A stretch of DNA of 64,000 nt from Natrinema gari JCM 14663 (GCF_000337175.1 NZ_AOIJ01000041.1:30559-94558); one strand, 5' to 3'. Counted from the first letter of the stretch, positions 25,153 to 37,082 are shown. The notes: a model not told the origin generated them from the letters alone. A program made the numbers and translations.

Positions 25153-25296
25153 ATGCCATCCGTCGAACTCGAGGAGGAGACAATCGACCGACTGGAGGCA
25201 CTGCGCGTCGACGACGAGTCATACGACGAGCTCGTCAACGAACTCATCAACATCTACGAAACGAGCGAATACACGCTCTTTCACGCCGGCGACTGA
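25153..25296 (+). CDS. 47-residue antitoxin-like conserved protein (DUF7557-type)
   Basis: MPSVELEEETIDRLEALRVDD then ESYDELVNELINIYETSE. A short strand followed by two helices is the layout of ribbon-helix-helix or VapB/RelB-like proteins, and the wording closely matches a very common haloarchaeal small family (DUF7557, from memory). No toxin gene is adjacent, so an orphan DNA-binding protein is more likely than a toxin-antitoxin pair. The ATG at 25153 is chosen because the upstream in-frame extension is basic. Confidence 0.8.
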   Translation: MPSVELEEETIDRLEALRVDDESYDELVNELINIYETSEYTLFHAGD

Positions 25297-25349
25297 CGGC
25301 GGTGCCGACGCGTCGCGATCCGGAGACCGTGCGAGGGACGCAGGACGGC

Positions 25350-25814
25350 TTACTGGCCGTCGGCGGCCTGCTGCCGGATCGTCTCCCACTTCCCCTTGGA
25401 CTCGAGGTGTGACTGGAGTTGCGCCGCGTACTCCTGCGTGAGTCGTTCGGCCGCCTTCCGTTGGTCGTCCTCCGAGGGGCCGCTGTTGCCCCCGACGCCG
25501 AGCGCGCCCATGATCGAGTCGAGGACGCCCCCGCTCGACGAACTCGAGCCGTCGTCGGCTCGCCCGCCGGCCATCGCTCCCATCCCGGCCTGGACGTTGT
25601 CGAGTTCGGGGATGACACCGTCGATTTTGTCCGTGTTAGCGACGATCCGTGCCTGATCGGGATCGTCGGGGCGTTCGATCTCGAACTCCGTGGCGGTCAT
25701 GATCAGACTCCACTGCTGGTTGGAAAACTGCGACGCCTCGATCTGCGTCGAGAACTCCTGATCGACGGCCATCCGTTCGCCGACGATCCGGTCCGTCCAC
25801 GGGTTGTCGCTCAT
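25350..25814 (-). CDS. Conserved haloarchaeal protein (DUF5799-like), 154 residues
   Basis: It starts MSDNPWTDRIVGERMAVDQ, with QFSNQQWSLIMTATEFEIE, a Gly/Ser-rich linker (about residues 95-120) and a C-terminal helix QEYAAQLQSHLESKGKWE. This matches my memory of DUF5799, a family present in nearly all Halobacteria and of unknown function. It is soluble and acidic. It is convergent with the DUF7557-type gene and divergent from the universal stress protein gene. Confidence 0.8.
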   Translation of the reverse strand: MSDNPWTDRIVGERMAVDQEFSTQIEASQFSNQQWSLIMTATEFEIERPDDPDQARIVANTDKIDGVIPELDNVQAGMGAMAGGRADDGSSSSSGGVLDSIMGALGVGGNSGPSEDDQRKAAERLTQEYAAQLQSHLESKGKWETIRQQAADGQ

Positions 25815-25986
25815 GGCCTCCGGTTGGATCGGTAGCTGTATCAGCGTTTTCCTCCGCCGCGTTCGACGCTCCCACGGCAGTGCGGACGGCGAATCGGACT
25901 CCGGGCGAGCTATCGTCTCGAGTGAGGGTCACGGTCGCCGCGATAACGTTAATGTAGCTCTTTGTCGTGTGCCACCATGTATCGTA

Positions 25987-26463
25987 ATGTACGACTGCAT
26001 TCTCGTGCCGACCGACGGTTCGCGCGAGGTCGAACGCGCACTCGAGTACGCCGTCGAGTTCGCGCGTCTGCACGACGCGACGATTCGAGCGCTGTACGTC
26101 GTCAACGCGGCCGGCTACGGCGGCCTTCCCATGGAGGCCGCACTCGAGGGCGTCAGCGATGCGCTTCACCAGGAGGGGCAGGCGGCAGTCGGCCGAGTCG
26201 AGGACCTCGCGCCGGCGACCGTCACGGTCGAACCGACGGTGCTTGAGGGAGCACCGAGTCGAGTCATCATCGAGGAGGCCGACGCCGCGGAGTGCGATCT
26301 GATCGTGATGGGCACCCACAGTCGCGGCGGGATCGATCGATTGTTGCTCGGCAGCGTTACGGAACGGGTCGTCCGTCGGGCATCGGTCCCGGTATTGACG
26401 GTCCACGTCGACCCCGACGATCTCGACGACCGGTCCGAAGAACCGTGGCTCACTGCCGAGTAA
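25987..26463 (+). CDS. Universal stress protein A (UspA) domain protein
   Basis: A 158-residue single UspA domain. It opens MYDCILVPTDGSREVERAL and ends with the ATP-binding signature GTHSRGGIDRLLLGSVTERVV (G-2x-G-9x-G-S/T), so it is probably of the nucleotide-binding class. There are many paralogues in haloarchaea; the role is general stress or energy sensing. The ATG at 25987 is chosen because the Usp fold begins there; another ATG 10 bases upstream is out of frame. Confidence 0.92.
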   Translation: MYDCILVPTDGSREVERALEYAVEFARLHDATIRALYVVNAAGYGGLPMEAALEGVSDALHQEGQAAVGRVEDLAPATVTVEPTVLEGAPSRVIIEEADAAECDLIVMGTHSRGGIDRLLLGSVTERVVRRASVPVLTVHVDPDDLDDRSEEPWLTAE

Positions 26464-26535
26464 CCACGGCTTCCGATCACGCCTGACCCACCGCGCTCGA
26501 GGTTCGATCCCGAACGGGGACCGCGTTCGCGGCGG

Positions 26536-27018
26536 TTACAGCGCTTCCGGAAGGAACGGCGTTACGTCGTCGTGGACGAACTCGACGTAGTCGTCGTTCA
26601 GCCGCCTGCAGAACAGTCGGAGTTCGCCGTCCGCCCGGATTTGCTCGAGTTTCGTCTGGCCGGACCCGAGGTCGTAGTAGGCGGGGACGAGGACGACCGT
26701 CTCGTCTTCCGGTGCCTGCTCGACGACGAGCAGGTAAAGCATCCCGCCGTGTTCGGCTTGAAACACGTCGACCGCGGTGAACGTACAGTCGTCCGTCAGC
26801 GCCTCGAGGTCCTCGTACTCGGGTCCCGGCACGACCACGTCGAGGCCCGTTCGCGTCTCGGCGTCCACGAGGACGGAATCCCCTGGGTGGAGTTCGAGGG
26901 CCGTCCACCCGCGATCACGGTACTCGTCGGCGATCGCCGTCATGTCCTCGATGACGGACTGCCAACCGGACTGCGCCTGGACGGTCTCGGGAGTCTCGTC
27001 CGTGGGCTGCTCGCTCAT
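26536..27018 (-). CDS. Conserved haloarchaeal protein, 160 residues (DUF7529-like)
   Basis: It starts MSEQPTDETPETVQ. It is a soluble alpha/beta protein with DMTAIADEYRDRGWTALELHPGDSV, then FTAVDVFQAEHGGMLYLLVVE and LVPAYYDLGSG, ending FVHDDVTPFLPEAL. It is common in Halobacteria next to unrelated genes; the function is unknown. It is divergently transcribed from the ABC transporter ATPase, 81 bases apart. Confidence 0.75.
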   Translation of the reverse strand: MSEQPTDETPETVQAQSGWQSVIEDMTAIADEYRDRGWTALELHPGDSVLVDAETRTGLDVVVPGPEYEDLEALTDDCTFTAVDVFQAEHGGMLYLLVVEQAPEDETVVLVPAYYDLGSGQTKLEQIRADGELRLFCRRLNDDYVEFVHDDVTPFLPEAL

Positions 27019-27099
27019 GTCTGCACCGCGTGCATCACGGGGGATAAACGTTCCCAAGTCCCGCAAGCTATTTGATGGCTGCCAAGAGAACTGCTGTCA

Positions 27100-30090
<2,991 letters not shown>

Positions 30091-30220
30091 CGAGGGCCGC
30101 GGGCACCGCCTCAGCGCCGGACGGCGCGACCGCGAGTGACCGTCCTGGCGACGCCGATTCGATATGTGCGCCCGAAACCGCGCATATTTTTCATTATATT
30201 TAGTTAAAATAACGTCTCAG

Positions 30221-30247
30221 CCACACCGATTGTGTCGTTGGGTGTGG
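30221..30247. promoter_or_regulatory. Palindrome upstream of the substrate-binding protein gene
   Basis: CCACACC (30221-30227) and GGTGTGG (30241-30247) are perfect 7-bp arms, with an inner ACAC/GTGT pair. The palindrome lies just after a T-rich stretch that may terminate the ATPase transcript, and 54-80 bases before the ATG at 30301. It could be an operator or part of a terminator. Confidence 0.4.
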
Positions 30248-30269
30248 TTTTCACTATCTTGATCGATAG

Positions 30270-30282
30270 CATTATATATGTA
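30270..30282 (+). promoter_or_regulatory. TATA box of the substrate-binding protein gene
   Basis: CATTATATATG lies 20-31 bases upstream of the ATG at 30301, as expected for a leaderless haloarchaeal promoter. A separate promoter lets the abundant binding protein be made in excess over the ATPase. Confidence 0.65.
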
Positions 30283-30300
30283 GATACAAGCACTACGCTT

Positions 30301-31941
30301 ATGCCAGGTGATAACAACCAGGTCTCTCGGCGTCGGTTCATGAAGTCCGCCGGGAGCGCCACGGTCGTCGCGACGGCTGCGAGTTCCGTTTCCGGCTGTC
30401 TCGGCGGCAATGGCAGTGGTGGTGGGACGCTTCGATACGGTCGCAGTGCACACTCGAAAACCCTCGACCCGCAGGATACGACCAGCGGCGAGGTGTCGAA
30501 GGTCACGAACCAGATTTACGACGGGCTCATCGACTTCCAGCCCGGCGAGGCAGCGATTACGGAGAGCCTCGCGGTCGACTGGTCGATGGAGGGGACGGAC
30601 GTCACGCTCGAACTACGCGAGGACGCCCAGTTCGACGACGGGACCGACTTCACCGCCGACGATTTCATCGCGACCTACCGGCGGTTCGTCGACGAGGAGT
30701 ACGAGTACCACGTCGGTGACCTGTCCTCGTACGGGCCGTTCACGCTCGGCAACTGGATCGACTCCGTCGAAGCCGACGGCGACTATATGCTGAACATCAC
30801 GCTTACGGACCCGTACGCACCGTTCCTGCGTAACCTCGCGATGTTCGCCGCCGTCGTCCTCCCGCAGGACGCGATCGAGGGCGATTTCGACTTCGCTACG
30901 AACGCCAATGGGACCGGCCCGTTCCAACTCGACAAACTCGACAACTCGAACGGCAAAATCAAACTTACTCCCAACGACAACTACTGGGGCGACGGGCCGA
31001 ACGTGGACCAACTCCTGTTCCTCGAACGCGGACAGAACTCCACGCGAACGCAGGCTCTCATCGAGGGCGAACTCGAGATCATCGACAATCTCGGGCCGAA
31101 CAACATCGGACAGGTCGAAGACTCCGATGCCGCCGAAGTCCAGTCCGGTGAAGGCATCAACATCGGATACATGTCGTTCAACCAGTCCCGCGTGGAAGCG
31201 TTCCGTGATTCGCGGGTCCGCCGGGCCATCAGTTACGCTATCGACACCGAATCCATCGTCTCCGAGGTCTACTCCGGGATCGCCAAACAGGCCGACCAGC
31301 CGTGCCCGCCGGCGCTTTTCGGCCACAACGACGATCTCAGCCCGTATCCCCACGATACCGAGAAGGCACAGTCGCTCCTGGAGGACGCCGGGTACGGTGA
31401 CGGCTTCTCCTTCGATCTGACGACCTTCCAGAACGCCCGCGGCTACAACCCGGCACCGATGTCGACGGCGGAGTCGATCCGGACGAACCTCAGAGAGATC
31501 GGTATCGAGGTCGAGATCGACGATCGCCAGTTCTCGGACTACCTCACCTACACCTCCGAAGGGAAACACGACGCGTCGCTGGCCGGGTGGTATACGGACA
31601 ACGCCGATCCGGACAACTTCTACTACGTCCTTCTCCACCCGCAGGTCGAGTCCCCCGAAGGACAGGACTGGGTGGACTGGGACACGGAGGGGTACAACAC
31701 CTCCAACCGAACCGCGTGGGCGAACCAGGAGTTCATGGACCTCATCGAGGACGCCCAGCAGGCGTCGGATAAAGACAAGCGCGCCGAACTCTACCACGAG
31801 GCCGCACAGCTCGCCTACGACGAAGCACCGTGGGTTTACATCGACTACGCGGACGAGATTCGCGGTGTCCGCAACACCGTCAATAACTACGAGGTGTCGG
31901 CCATCGGTGGCCCGCACCTCCATCTCGTCGACGTCGAGTAA
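30301..31941 (+). CDS. ABC transporter substrate-binding lipoprotein, SBP family 5 (peptide type)
   Basis: A 546-residue Tat-exported lipoprotein. The N-terminus has a twin-arginine motif SRRRFMKS (9-16), a short hydrophobic region and a lipobox with Cys33 (VSGCLGG). The mature part is a family 5 extracellular solute-binding protein: KTLDPQDTTSGEVSKVTNQIYDGL, ELREDAQFDDGTDFTADDFIATYRR, and a C-terminal YHEAAQLAYDEAPWVYIDYAD. The ligands of this family are peptides, nickel or sugars. Its partners (two permeases, fused ATPase) give a complete importer. The ATG at 30301 follows a TATA box at leaderless spacing. Confidence 0.92.
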   Translation: MPGDNNQVSRRRFMKSAGSATVVATAASSVSGCLGGNGSGGGTLRYGRSAHSKTLDPQDTTSGEVSKVTNQIYDGLIDFQPGEAAITESLAVDWSMEGTDVTLELREDAQFDDGTDFTADDFIATYRRFVDEEYEYHVGDLSSYGPFTLGNWIDSVEADGDYMLNITLTDPYAPFLRNLAMFAAVVLPQDAIEGDFDFATNANGTGPFQLDKLDNSNGKIKLTPNDNYWGDGPNVDQLLFLERGQNSTRTQALIEGELEIIDNLGPNNIGQVEDSDAAEVQSGEGINIGYMSFNQSRVEAFRDSRVRRAISYAIDTESIVSEVYSGIAKQADQPCPPALFGHNDDLSPYPHDTEKAQSLLEDAGYGDGFSFDLTTFQNARGYNPAPMSTAESIRTNLREIGIEVEIDDRQFSDYLTYTSEGKHDASLAGWYTDNADPDNFYYVLLHPQVESPEGQDWVDWDTEGYNTSNRTAWANQEFMDLIEDAQQASDKDKRAELYHEAAQLAYDEAPWVYIDYADEIRGVRNTVNNYEVSAIGGPHLHLVDVE

Positions 31942-31993
31942 CGCGGTCGTTGACAAGAATTATCTTAAACATACACACTCATCCCTCCACATA

Positions 31994-33007
31994 ATGGTAT
32001 CAAAGCGGTTCATCGCCAAACGACTGCTGTTGCTCGGTCCGGTGCTGTTCGGAGTGGCGACAGTGGTCTTCGCTATCCTCCATCTCTCGCCCGGCGACCC
32101 CGCGATCGCGATCGCGGGCGAACGCGCGAGCCAGGAGTTCGTCGAACAGGTCCGTTCGGATCTCGGACTCACCGATCCGCTGTGGGAGCAGTACGTCCGT
32201 TTCATCCGAGATACTGCGACGCTCGACTTCGGAGAGTCCTACCAGGTCCGACGCGGGACCGCCGTCGGCGATATCCTCGCCGATCGGCTCCCGATCACCA
32301 TCGAACTTGCCGTTCTCGGGCAGATAGCGGGGCTCCTGTTCGGGCTGCCGCTCGGAATCCTGAGCGCCGTCAAGAAAGACACGCTGACCGACCACTTCTC
32401 TCGAGTCGGTGCACTCACGGGCATCAGCGTCCCGATCTACTGGAGCGGACCGCTCCTCATCCTGCTGTTCGCGCAGGTCCTGGGTATTCTCCCGACGAGC
32501 GGCCGTATCGGCTCCACCTACTTCATCGACTCGAAGACGGGGTTCATCCTGATCGACACCCTGCTCGCCGGCAATCTCGCGGCGTTCCAGTCCGCGGCCC
32601 TCCATCTGGTCATGCCCGTTATCGTCCTCGGCGTGTACTCGATGGCGTTTATCTCTCGAATGATGCGGTCGTCGATGCTGGAAGTCATCCGACAGGACTA
32701 CATGCGGACGGCCCGCGCGAAAGGGCAAGGCGCGAAGACGACCGTCATGAAACACGGGCTCCGGAACGCGTTCATCCCTGTCATCACCATCATCGGTATC
32801 CAGTTCGGGTCGATGCTCGGCGGGTCCGTGCTGACCGAAACCGTCTTCGAGATCAACGGGATCGGGACGTTGCTCGTGTCCGCGATCAACAAGAGCGACT
32901 ACCCGGTGGTACAAGCGACCGTCCTCGTGTTCGCGTTCATGTACACGATCGTGAATCTCCTCGTCGACATCACCTACTCCGTCCTTGACCCACGGATCGA
33001 TCAATGA
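31994..33007 (+). CDS. ABC permease, DppB/OppB type
   Basis: A 337-residue inner-membrane permease with six helices. It opens with FIAKRLLLLGPVLFGVATVVF and HLSPGDPA, and carries the EAA-type loop RTARAKGQGAKTTVMKHGLRNAF, which contacts the ATPase, followed by FGSMLGGSVLTETVFEINGIGTL. It lies 52 bases after the binding-protein gene and overlaps dppC by 4 bases (ATGA), so the two permeases are translationally coupled. Confidence 0.93.
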   Translation: MVSKRFIAKRLLLLGPVLFGVATVVFAILHLSPGDPAIAIAGERASQEFVEQVRSDLGLTDPLWEQYVRFIRDTATLDFGESYQVRRGTAVGDILADRLPITIELAVLGQIAGLLFGLPLGILSAVKKDTLTDHFSRVGALTGISVPIYWSGPLLILLFAQVLGILPTSGRIGSTYFIDSKTGFILIDTLLAGNLAAFQSAALHLVMPVIVLGVYSMAFISRMMRSSMLEVIRQDYMRTARAKGQGAKTTVMKHGLRNAFIPVITIIGIQFGSMLGGSVLTETVFEINGIGTLLVSAINKSDYPVVQATVLVFAFMYTIVNLLVDITYSVLDPRIDQ

Positions 33008-33921
33008 GTACGAAAACCCACTCCTCCGACGTCGAACGCAGTATCGTCGATCGCATCCGCGCGAGTCCGTTCCTGACGGAACTGCTCTCGAACCGCATCG
33101 CCGTCGCGGGTCTCAGCCTTATCATCGGGCTGTTCGCCGTCGCCATCTACGCTCGACTCGTGTACGATCTCGACGCCATCATCGCGACCAGTTTCGGCTC
33201 GAACCCGACGGAGGCAGCCCCGAGCGCCCAGTTCTGGTTCGGAACGGACGGACAGGCCCGCGATATCTTCCCGCGGGTCCTGTACGGCGCGTGGTACGCG
33301 CTGAAGTTCGGAACCGCGACCGTCCTCGCGTCGACGGCCCTCGGCATCACTGCCGGCATCGTCGCAGCGTACTACGGTGACCTCACGGACAACGTGATCA
33401 TGCGGACGATGGACGTTCTCCTGTCGTTCCCGTCGCTGCTGCTGGCGCTCGCGCTCGTCACCATCTTCCCCGAGTCGCTGGGCCTGTGGCGTGCAGTCGC
33501 CGCGCTCACGCTCGTCTACACGCCGCGGTTCGCCCGCGTCGTCCGCGGCGCAGCGCTGAAAGTCCTCGAGGACGAGTACATCGAGGCGACGCGCGCGCTC
33601 GGTGCGACCGATCCGCGGCTGTTGATCCGTCACGTCCTGCCGAACTGTCTGGCCCCCATCACGGTCCAGTCGACGCTGAACTACGGGCTGGCCATCATCG
33701 ACATCGCGGCGCTGTCGTTCCTCGGGTTCGGCGCGAACCCCGGCGACCCGTCGTGGGGGATGATGCTCGCCAACGGCGTCGAAAAGGGGCTGTTCTCCGG
33801 CGCGTGGTGGTGGTCGTTCTTCCCCGGCCTGTTCCTCGCGCTGACCGTGCTCGGCTTCAACCTCCTCGGCGACGGGATGCGGGACGCCTTAGATCCCCGC
33901 ATGCGAGATGCCGTCGACTGA
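33004..33921 (+). CDS. ABC permease, DppC/OppC type
   Basis: A 305-residue second permease. It has FGTDGQARDIFPRVLYGAWYAL after the first helix, the DVLLSFPSLLLALALV helix, the EAA loop EATRALGATDPRLLIRHVLPNC, and a C-terminal LGFNLLGDGMRDALDPRMR, all diagnostic of DppC. The start overlaps the previous stop. The extracytoplasmic segment before FGTDG (about 60-80) contains NPTEAAPSAQ. It forms the translocation pore with the DppB partner. Confidence 0.93.
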   Translation: MSTKTHSSDVERSIVDRIRASPFLTELLSNRIAVAGLSLIIGLFAVAIYARLVYDLDAIIATSFGSNPTEAAPSAQFWFGTDGQARDIFPRVLYGAWYALKFGTATVLASTALGITAGIVAAYYGDLTDNVIMRTMDVLLSFPSLLLALALVTIFPESLGLWRAVAALTLVYTPRFARVVRGAALKVLEDEYIEATRALGATDPRLLIRHVLPNCLAPITVQSTLNYGLAIIDIAALSFLGFGANPGDPSWGMMLANGVEKGLFSGAWWWSFFPGLFLALTVLGFNLLGDGMRDALDPRMRDAVD

Positions 33922-34288
33922 TTCCGCCGTTCCCGTCTCGAGGAGCCGCATCGAGCGCACCCGTCGGCTCGTCATCGCCGCCGCTCGCTGGGTGGCGATC
34001 GGGGCCGCGCTTGGAGCGGCCATTTCGCTGGCGCTCTTGATCGTCTGGACGCCGCGAGCCGCGACCGACACGGCGTTCGCGCTCGGCGCGCTTGTACTCG
34101 GGTTCGGCGTCATCGCGTGGTCGACCGCAGTCGGTCTCGGGCAAACCATCGAGGGCATGAAAGCCCACCTCGACGTGAGTGCCGGCTGGACCGAGGCCAG
34201 CGCCCGGGAGGCGTTTTTCGTCCTGTCGTGGACGGGAACGGGCTGGGTCGTCGCCGCGGCCGCCTGCTCGATTCTGCTCGGCGTGTGA
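33908..34288 (+). CDS. Small membrane protein (DUF7268-like), 126 residues
   Basis: It starts inside the last codons of dppC (overlap of 14 bases). It has four hydrophobic helices: RWVAIGAALGAAISLALLIVW, FALGALVLGFGVIAWSTAVGL and WTGTGWVVAAAACSILLGV. It is a conserved haloarchaeal small membrane protein by appearance; I recall similar proteins next to birA. It is convergent with birA. Overlap with dppC suggests cotranscription, but a direct role in peptide uptake is not shown. Confidence 0.75.
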   Translation: MPSTDSAVPVSRSRIERTRRLVIAAARWVAIGAALGAAISLALLIVWTPRAATDTAFALGALVLGFGVIAWSTAVGLGQTIEGMKAHLDVSAGWTEASAREAFFVLSWTGTGWVVAAAACSILLGV

Positions 34289-34325
34289 CCGCCGAGCGCC
34301 CCGCGCCGTCGAAACACACCTCCGT

Positions 34326-35264
34326 TCAGACGGGCCGCAGGTGCTCGCAGTCGCCGGCCGAGACCGTCACTCGCCCGTCGTCAGTCTCGACCACGAGCGC
34401 CCCCGATTCCGTAACGTCGATCGCCTCCCCGACGACCTCGCCCGCGGGGCGATCGACCCGCACGTGCTGGCCGATCGTCAGCGCCAGCTCGCGCCACGCC
34501 GGCACGACCGCCTCGAGATCGCCCCGGTATCGATCGAACTCCTCGAGCAGGCGCTGGACGAAGCGTCTGCGGTCTACGTCGCCGGCCTCGGCGCGGACGC
34601 TGGTCGCTCCCTCGGGCAGCGCGTCGGCGTCGAGGTTCGCGTTGACGCCGATCCCGGCAACGAGCCAGTCCACGCGATCCGTCTGGCCCTCCATCTCCGT
34701 GAGAATCCCCGCGAGCTTCCGGTAGTCGCCATCGTCACCGACCGGAACGACCACGTCGTTGGGCCACTTGATCCGCGCGTCGACGCCCGCTTCGCGGGCG
34801 GCAGTCGCGGTCGCGACCGACGCTGCGAGCGTGTACAGCGGTGCCCGCGCGGGCGTGATCGCCGGCCGCGTCACGACGCTCACCCAGACGCCGCCCGCGG
34901 GCGCGGCCCACTCGCGGTCGAGACGACCGCGCCCGCCGGTCTGTTCGTTCGCGAGGACGACGACGTCGGTCGCGCCCTCGCCGGCCAACTCGCGCGCTCG
35001 GTCGTTCGTACTCCCCACGGAGTCGTGGTACTCGATCGAAAACGGGGCCTCGAGTTCGAATTCGACCGCCGGAGCGTTGTACGCATCGACGGCGACGAGT
35101 TCGTAGCCGGTGGGTCCGCTCTCGATCTCGAAATCGGCCTCGCGCAACCCCTCAATGTGTTTCCAGACGGCCGCCCGCGAGATATCGAGCGACGCGGCCA
35201 GTTCGGGGCCGGACACCGGCCCATCAGCGAGCGCTGCGATGATCGCCCGTCGCGTTTCGTTCAT
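34326..35264 (-). CDS. birA: Biotin-[acetyl-CoA-carboxylase] ligase with N-terminal HTH (BirA)
   Basis: A 312-residue bifunctional BirA. Residues 1-60 form a winged helix (RRAIIAALADGPVSGPELAASL, ISRAAVWKHI). The catalytic domain shows GSTND (84-88), the biotinyl-AMP loop GRGRLDREW (111-119) and IKWPNDVVV, with KLAGIL after. It activates biotin to biotinyl-5'-AMP and attaches it to a biotin carboxyl carrier lysine. The HTH means it can also be a biotin repressor, matching the palindrome upstream of bioY 15 kb away. The start at 35264 (MNETRRAI) is where homologues begin. Confidence 0.93.
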   Translation of the reverse strand: MNETRRAIIAALADGPVSGPELAASLDISRAAVWKHIEGLREADFEIESGPTGYELVAVDAYNAPAVEFELEAPFSIEYHDSVGSTNDRARELAGEGATDVVVLANEQTGGRGRLDREWAAPAGGVWVSVVTRPAITPARAPLYTLAASVATATAAREAGVDARIKWPNDVVVPVGDDGDYRKLAGILTEMEGQTDRVDWLVAGIGVNANLDADALPEGATSVRAEAGDVDRRRFVQRLLEEFDRYRGDLEAVVPAWRELALTIGQHVRVDRPAGEVVGEAIDVTESGALVVETDDGRVTVSAGDCEHLRPV

Positions 35265-35437
35265 GCCTCCGCACGGGACCCGCTCGTACTTCAATCGGCT
35301 GGATCGAGCGGTGGTTGCTCGAGTTCGCACAACAGGATTCCCGTCGATCCATTACAAAACAATCACGTTCGTGTCCGGAGCGGTCACCGTCCTGCCTCTC
35401 GCGTCCGATCGGACTGGAACCCGTTTGTCCGGCGGGA

Positions 35438-36433
35438 CTAGTCGCGCAGCTCGTGTAGTTTCTCCCGGCCCGGCGCGATCAGTTCGTCGAGGTAGGTCGC
35501 GAGCGTCCCCTTCGCGTCGGCGGGGTGGAGTTCGCCCGACTCGAGGTCGGCGGCCAGGTCCTCGTAGTCGTCGTAGGTCAGATCGCCGCCGTACTTCTCG
35601 GGACGCTCGACGACGATTTCGTCGAACCGCGGGAAGACGTGGTACTCGAACAGTTCGAGAACTGGATTCTCGCGTTCGGTGCCGTCCTCGCTCGGCTCCG
35701 GGTCCCGCGTCGGCGGACAGTACGCCGAGTTGACTTTGTCCTCGAGTTCGTCGGTCGAGTCCTCCATCGAGATGGTGATCCCTTCGCTCGAGGACATCTT
35801 CCCCTCGCCGTCGGTGAGGTTGGCGACGATCGGGGTGTGGATCGCCGGGCGAACCTCGTAGTCGAGGTCGGGCAACTTCTCGCGGGCGAGCATGTGCACC
35901 TTCCGCTGGTCTAAGCCGCCGACCGCCAGATCGAGGTCGAGGTACTCGATGTCCAGCGTCTGCATCAGCGGGTAGACGAGGTGGCTTACCTTCGCCGTCT
36001 CGTCGCCCTGAATCTCCGCCATCGCGCGCTGGGCGCGGTTCATCGTCGTCTCGCGCTCGAGGTGGTGGAGGTCGAGGGTGTAGTCGTCCTCGAGTTGGAA
36101 CTCGGACCCGTAGACGAACTCCGTCAACTCCTCGTCGAGGCCGTAGGCAAGGAACTGGGCTTTCATCTGTTCGGCGGTCTCCCGGATGTCCTCGAAGGAC
36201 CCCTTCTCGTTGAGGTAGGCGTGGACGTCCGCTAGGAGGATGACGACCTCCATGCCCGCTTCCTGCAGATCGATGAGTTTGTTCGCGGTGAGGAGGTGTC
36301 CCAGATGAAGCACGCCGGAGGGCTCGTAGCCGACGTAGGCCCGCTTTCCCGCGGGGTCCTCCGCGAGGTCACGGATTTCCTCGTCGGTGACGACCTCCTC
36401 GGCGTTTCGCGTCAATAACTCGTAGGCGTCCAT
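35438..36433 (-). CDS. tyrS: Tyrosyl-tRNA synthetase (archaeal type)
   Basis: A 331-residue class I synthetase. It carries the HIGH-like HLGH (43-46), KMSSS (212-216), GYEPSGVLHLGHLL, AVGGLDQRKVHMLARE and a short C-terminal region without the bacterial S4 domain, as in archaeal/eukaryotic TyrRS. The ATG at 36433 lies 27 bases after a good TATA box (TATAAATT), so it is leaderless. An in-frame extension upstream would run through that promoter. Confidence 0.95.
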   Translation of the reverse strand: MDAYELLTRNAEEVVTDEEIRDLAEDPAGKRAYVGYEPSGVLHLGHLLTANKLIDLQEAGMEVVILLADVHAYLNEKGSFEDIRETAEQMKAQFLAYGLDEELTEFVYGSEFQLEDDYTLDLHHLERETTMNRAQRAMAEIQGDETAKVSHLVYPLMQTLDIEYLDLDLAVGGLDQRKVHMLAREKLPDLDYEVRPAIHTPIVANLTDGEGKMSSSEGITISMEDSTDELEDKVNSAYCPPTRDPEPSEDGTERENPVLELFEYHVFPRFDEIVVERPEKYGGDLTYDDYEDLAADLESGELHPADAKGTLATYLDELIAPGREKLHELRD

Positions 36434-36449
36434 GTGTGACAGGAACCGG

Positions 36450-36469
36450 AGGAGGAATTTATACCTCCT
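36450..36469 (-). promoter_or_regulatory. tyrS promoter: TATA box inside a 6-bp inverted repeat
   Basis: AGGAGG-AATTTATA-CCTCCT: on the minus strand TATAAATT is centred 27 bases before the ATG. The symmetrical AGGAGG/CCTCCT arms around the TATA box may be coincidental or an operator. Confidence 0.6.
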
Positions 36470-36709
36470 GAAAGGCACTCGGTCGGCTGTCTCGTCCGTC
36501 ATCGTCTCGAGCGTCGACGGGTTTGCGGAGCGTGAGCGGATACTCGAGTGAGCGATGGAGTTCGGTATTCAGATTCGCATAGTATAGAGATCACTTTCGA
36601 GATTCTTCTAAATCCGCCGCATCACTCTCGCCCAGCAAGTCTTCGAATATCGTGCCCAAGAAGGCCAACTACCGATTACTTCTCAAACTGGCTCAATTAG
36701 ACAGTGCCG

Positions 36710-36877
36710 CTAGGATACTTCATCCACTATTTCAGATATCACTCCAACAAATATGAATATTAACAATGATAGTGAAAAGAATATAAATATTAATTCTGAA
36801 TAGACTCCACTTATTCCTAGCTCATCTGCTATCAGGGTATATGCAATCATTGCAAGGATTGTATCCCTCGTCTCCAT
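36710..36877 (-). CDS. 55-residue AT-rich single-helix membrane protein
   Basis: METRDTILAM at the ATG at 36877, then a predicted long membrane helix (about 28-48: IFIFFSLSLLIFIFVGVI), ending SEIVDEVS. The gene is much richer in AT than its neighbours and uses codons rare in this genome (ATA, TTA, AGT, CTA), so it was probably acquired from a foreign source such as a virus or plasmid. ACATATATTTGAA (36894-36906) lies about 20-28 bases upstream on the minus strand as a TATA box. The function is unknown; small viral or toxin-like membrane proteins have this shape. Confidence 0.65.
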   Translation of the reverse strand: METRDTILAMIAYTLIADELGISGVYSELIFIFFSLSLLIFIFVGVISEIVDEVS

Positions 36878-37082
36878 GTCTTTGGATAGATGTCACATAT
36901 ATTTGAATTTTGTGTAAACAAGTCATATGACAGTTATACTTGTGAGGGACACACCAACTGAGTGTTTCTCTCCCAGGAGTCTGCGATTTAGAACGGCTCC
37001 AGGGCTGACTCGACCCGGTTGCGCACCCTGCTCGAGCATTCGCCGACCAAGGCTCCGGCATCGCCGATGTGTACGGCGGGAG
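36878..37082. other. Border of the AT-rich islet
   Basis: GC content returns to normal at about 36970. I see no gene. TATGTGACAT-like and AAGTCATATGACAGTT (36912-36938) are AT-rich and contain short inverted repeats. The stretch 36470-36709 on the other side is also without a supported gene; a frame reading KKANYRLLLKLAQLDS near 36656 could be a transposase or tyrS-neighbour remnant, but I cannot place it. Confidence 0.4.

Noticed and set aside
36600..36709. Fragment reading KKANYRLLLKLAQLDS as a transposase relic
   Set aside because: Too short, no motif, and no matching end; not enough to call.
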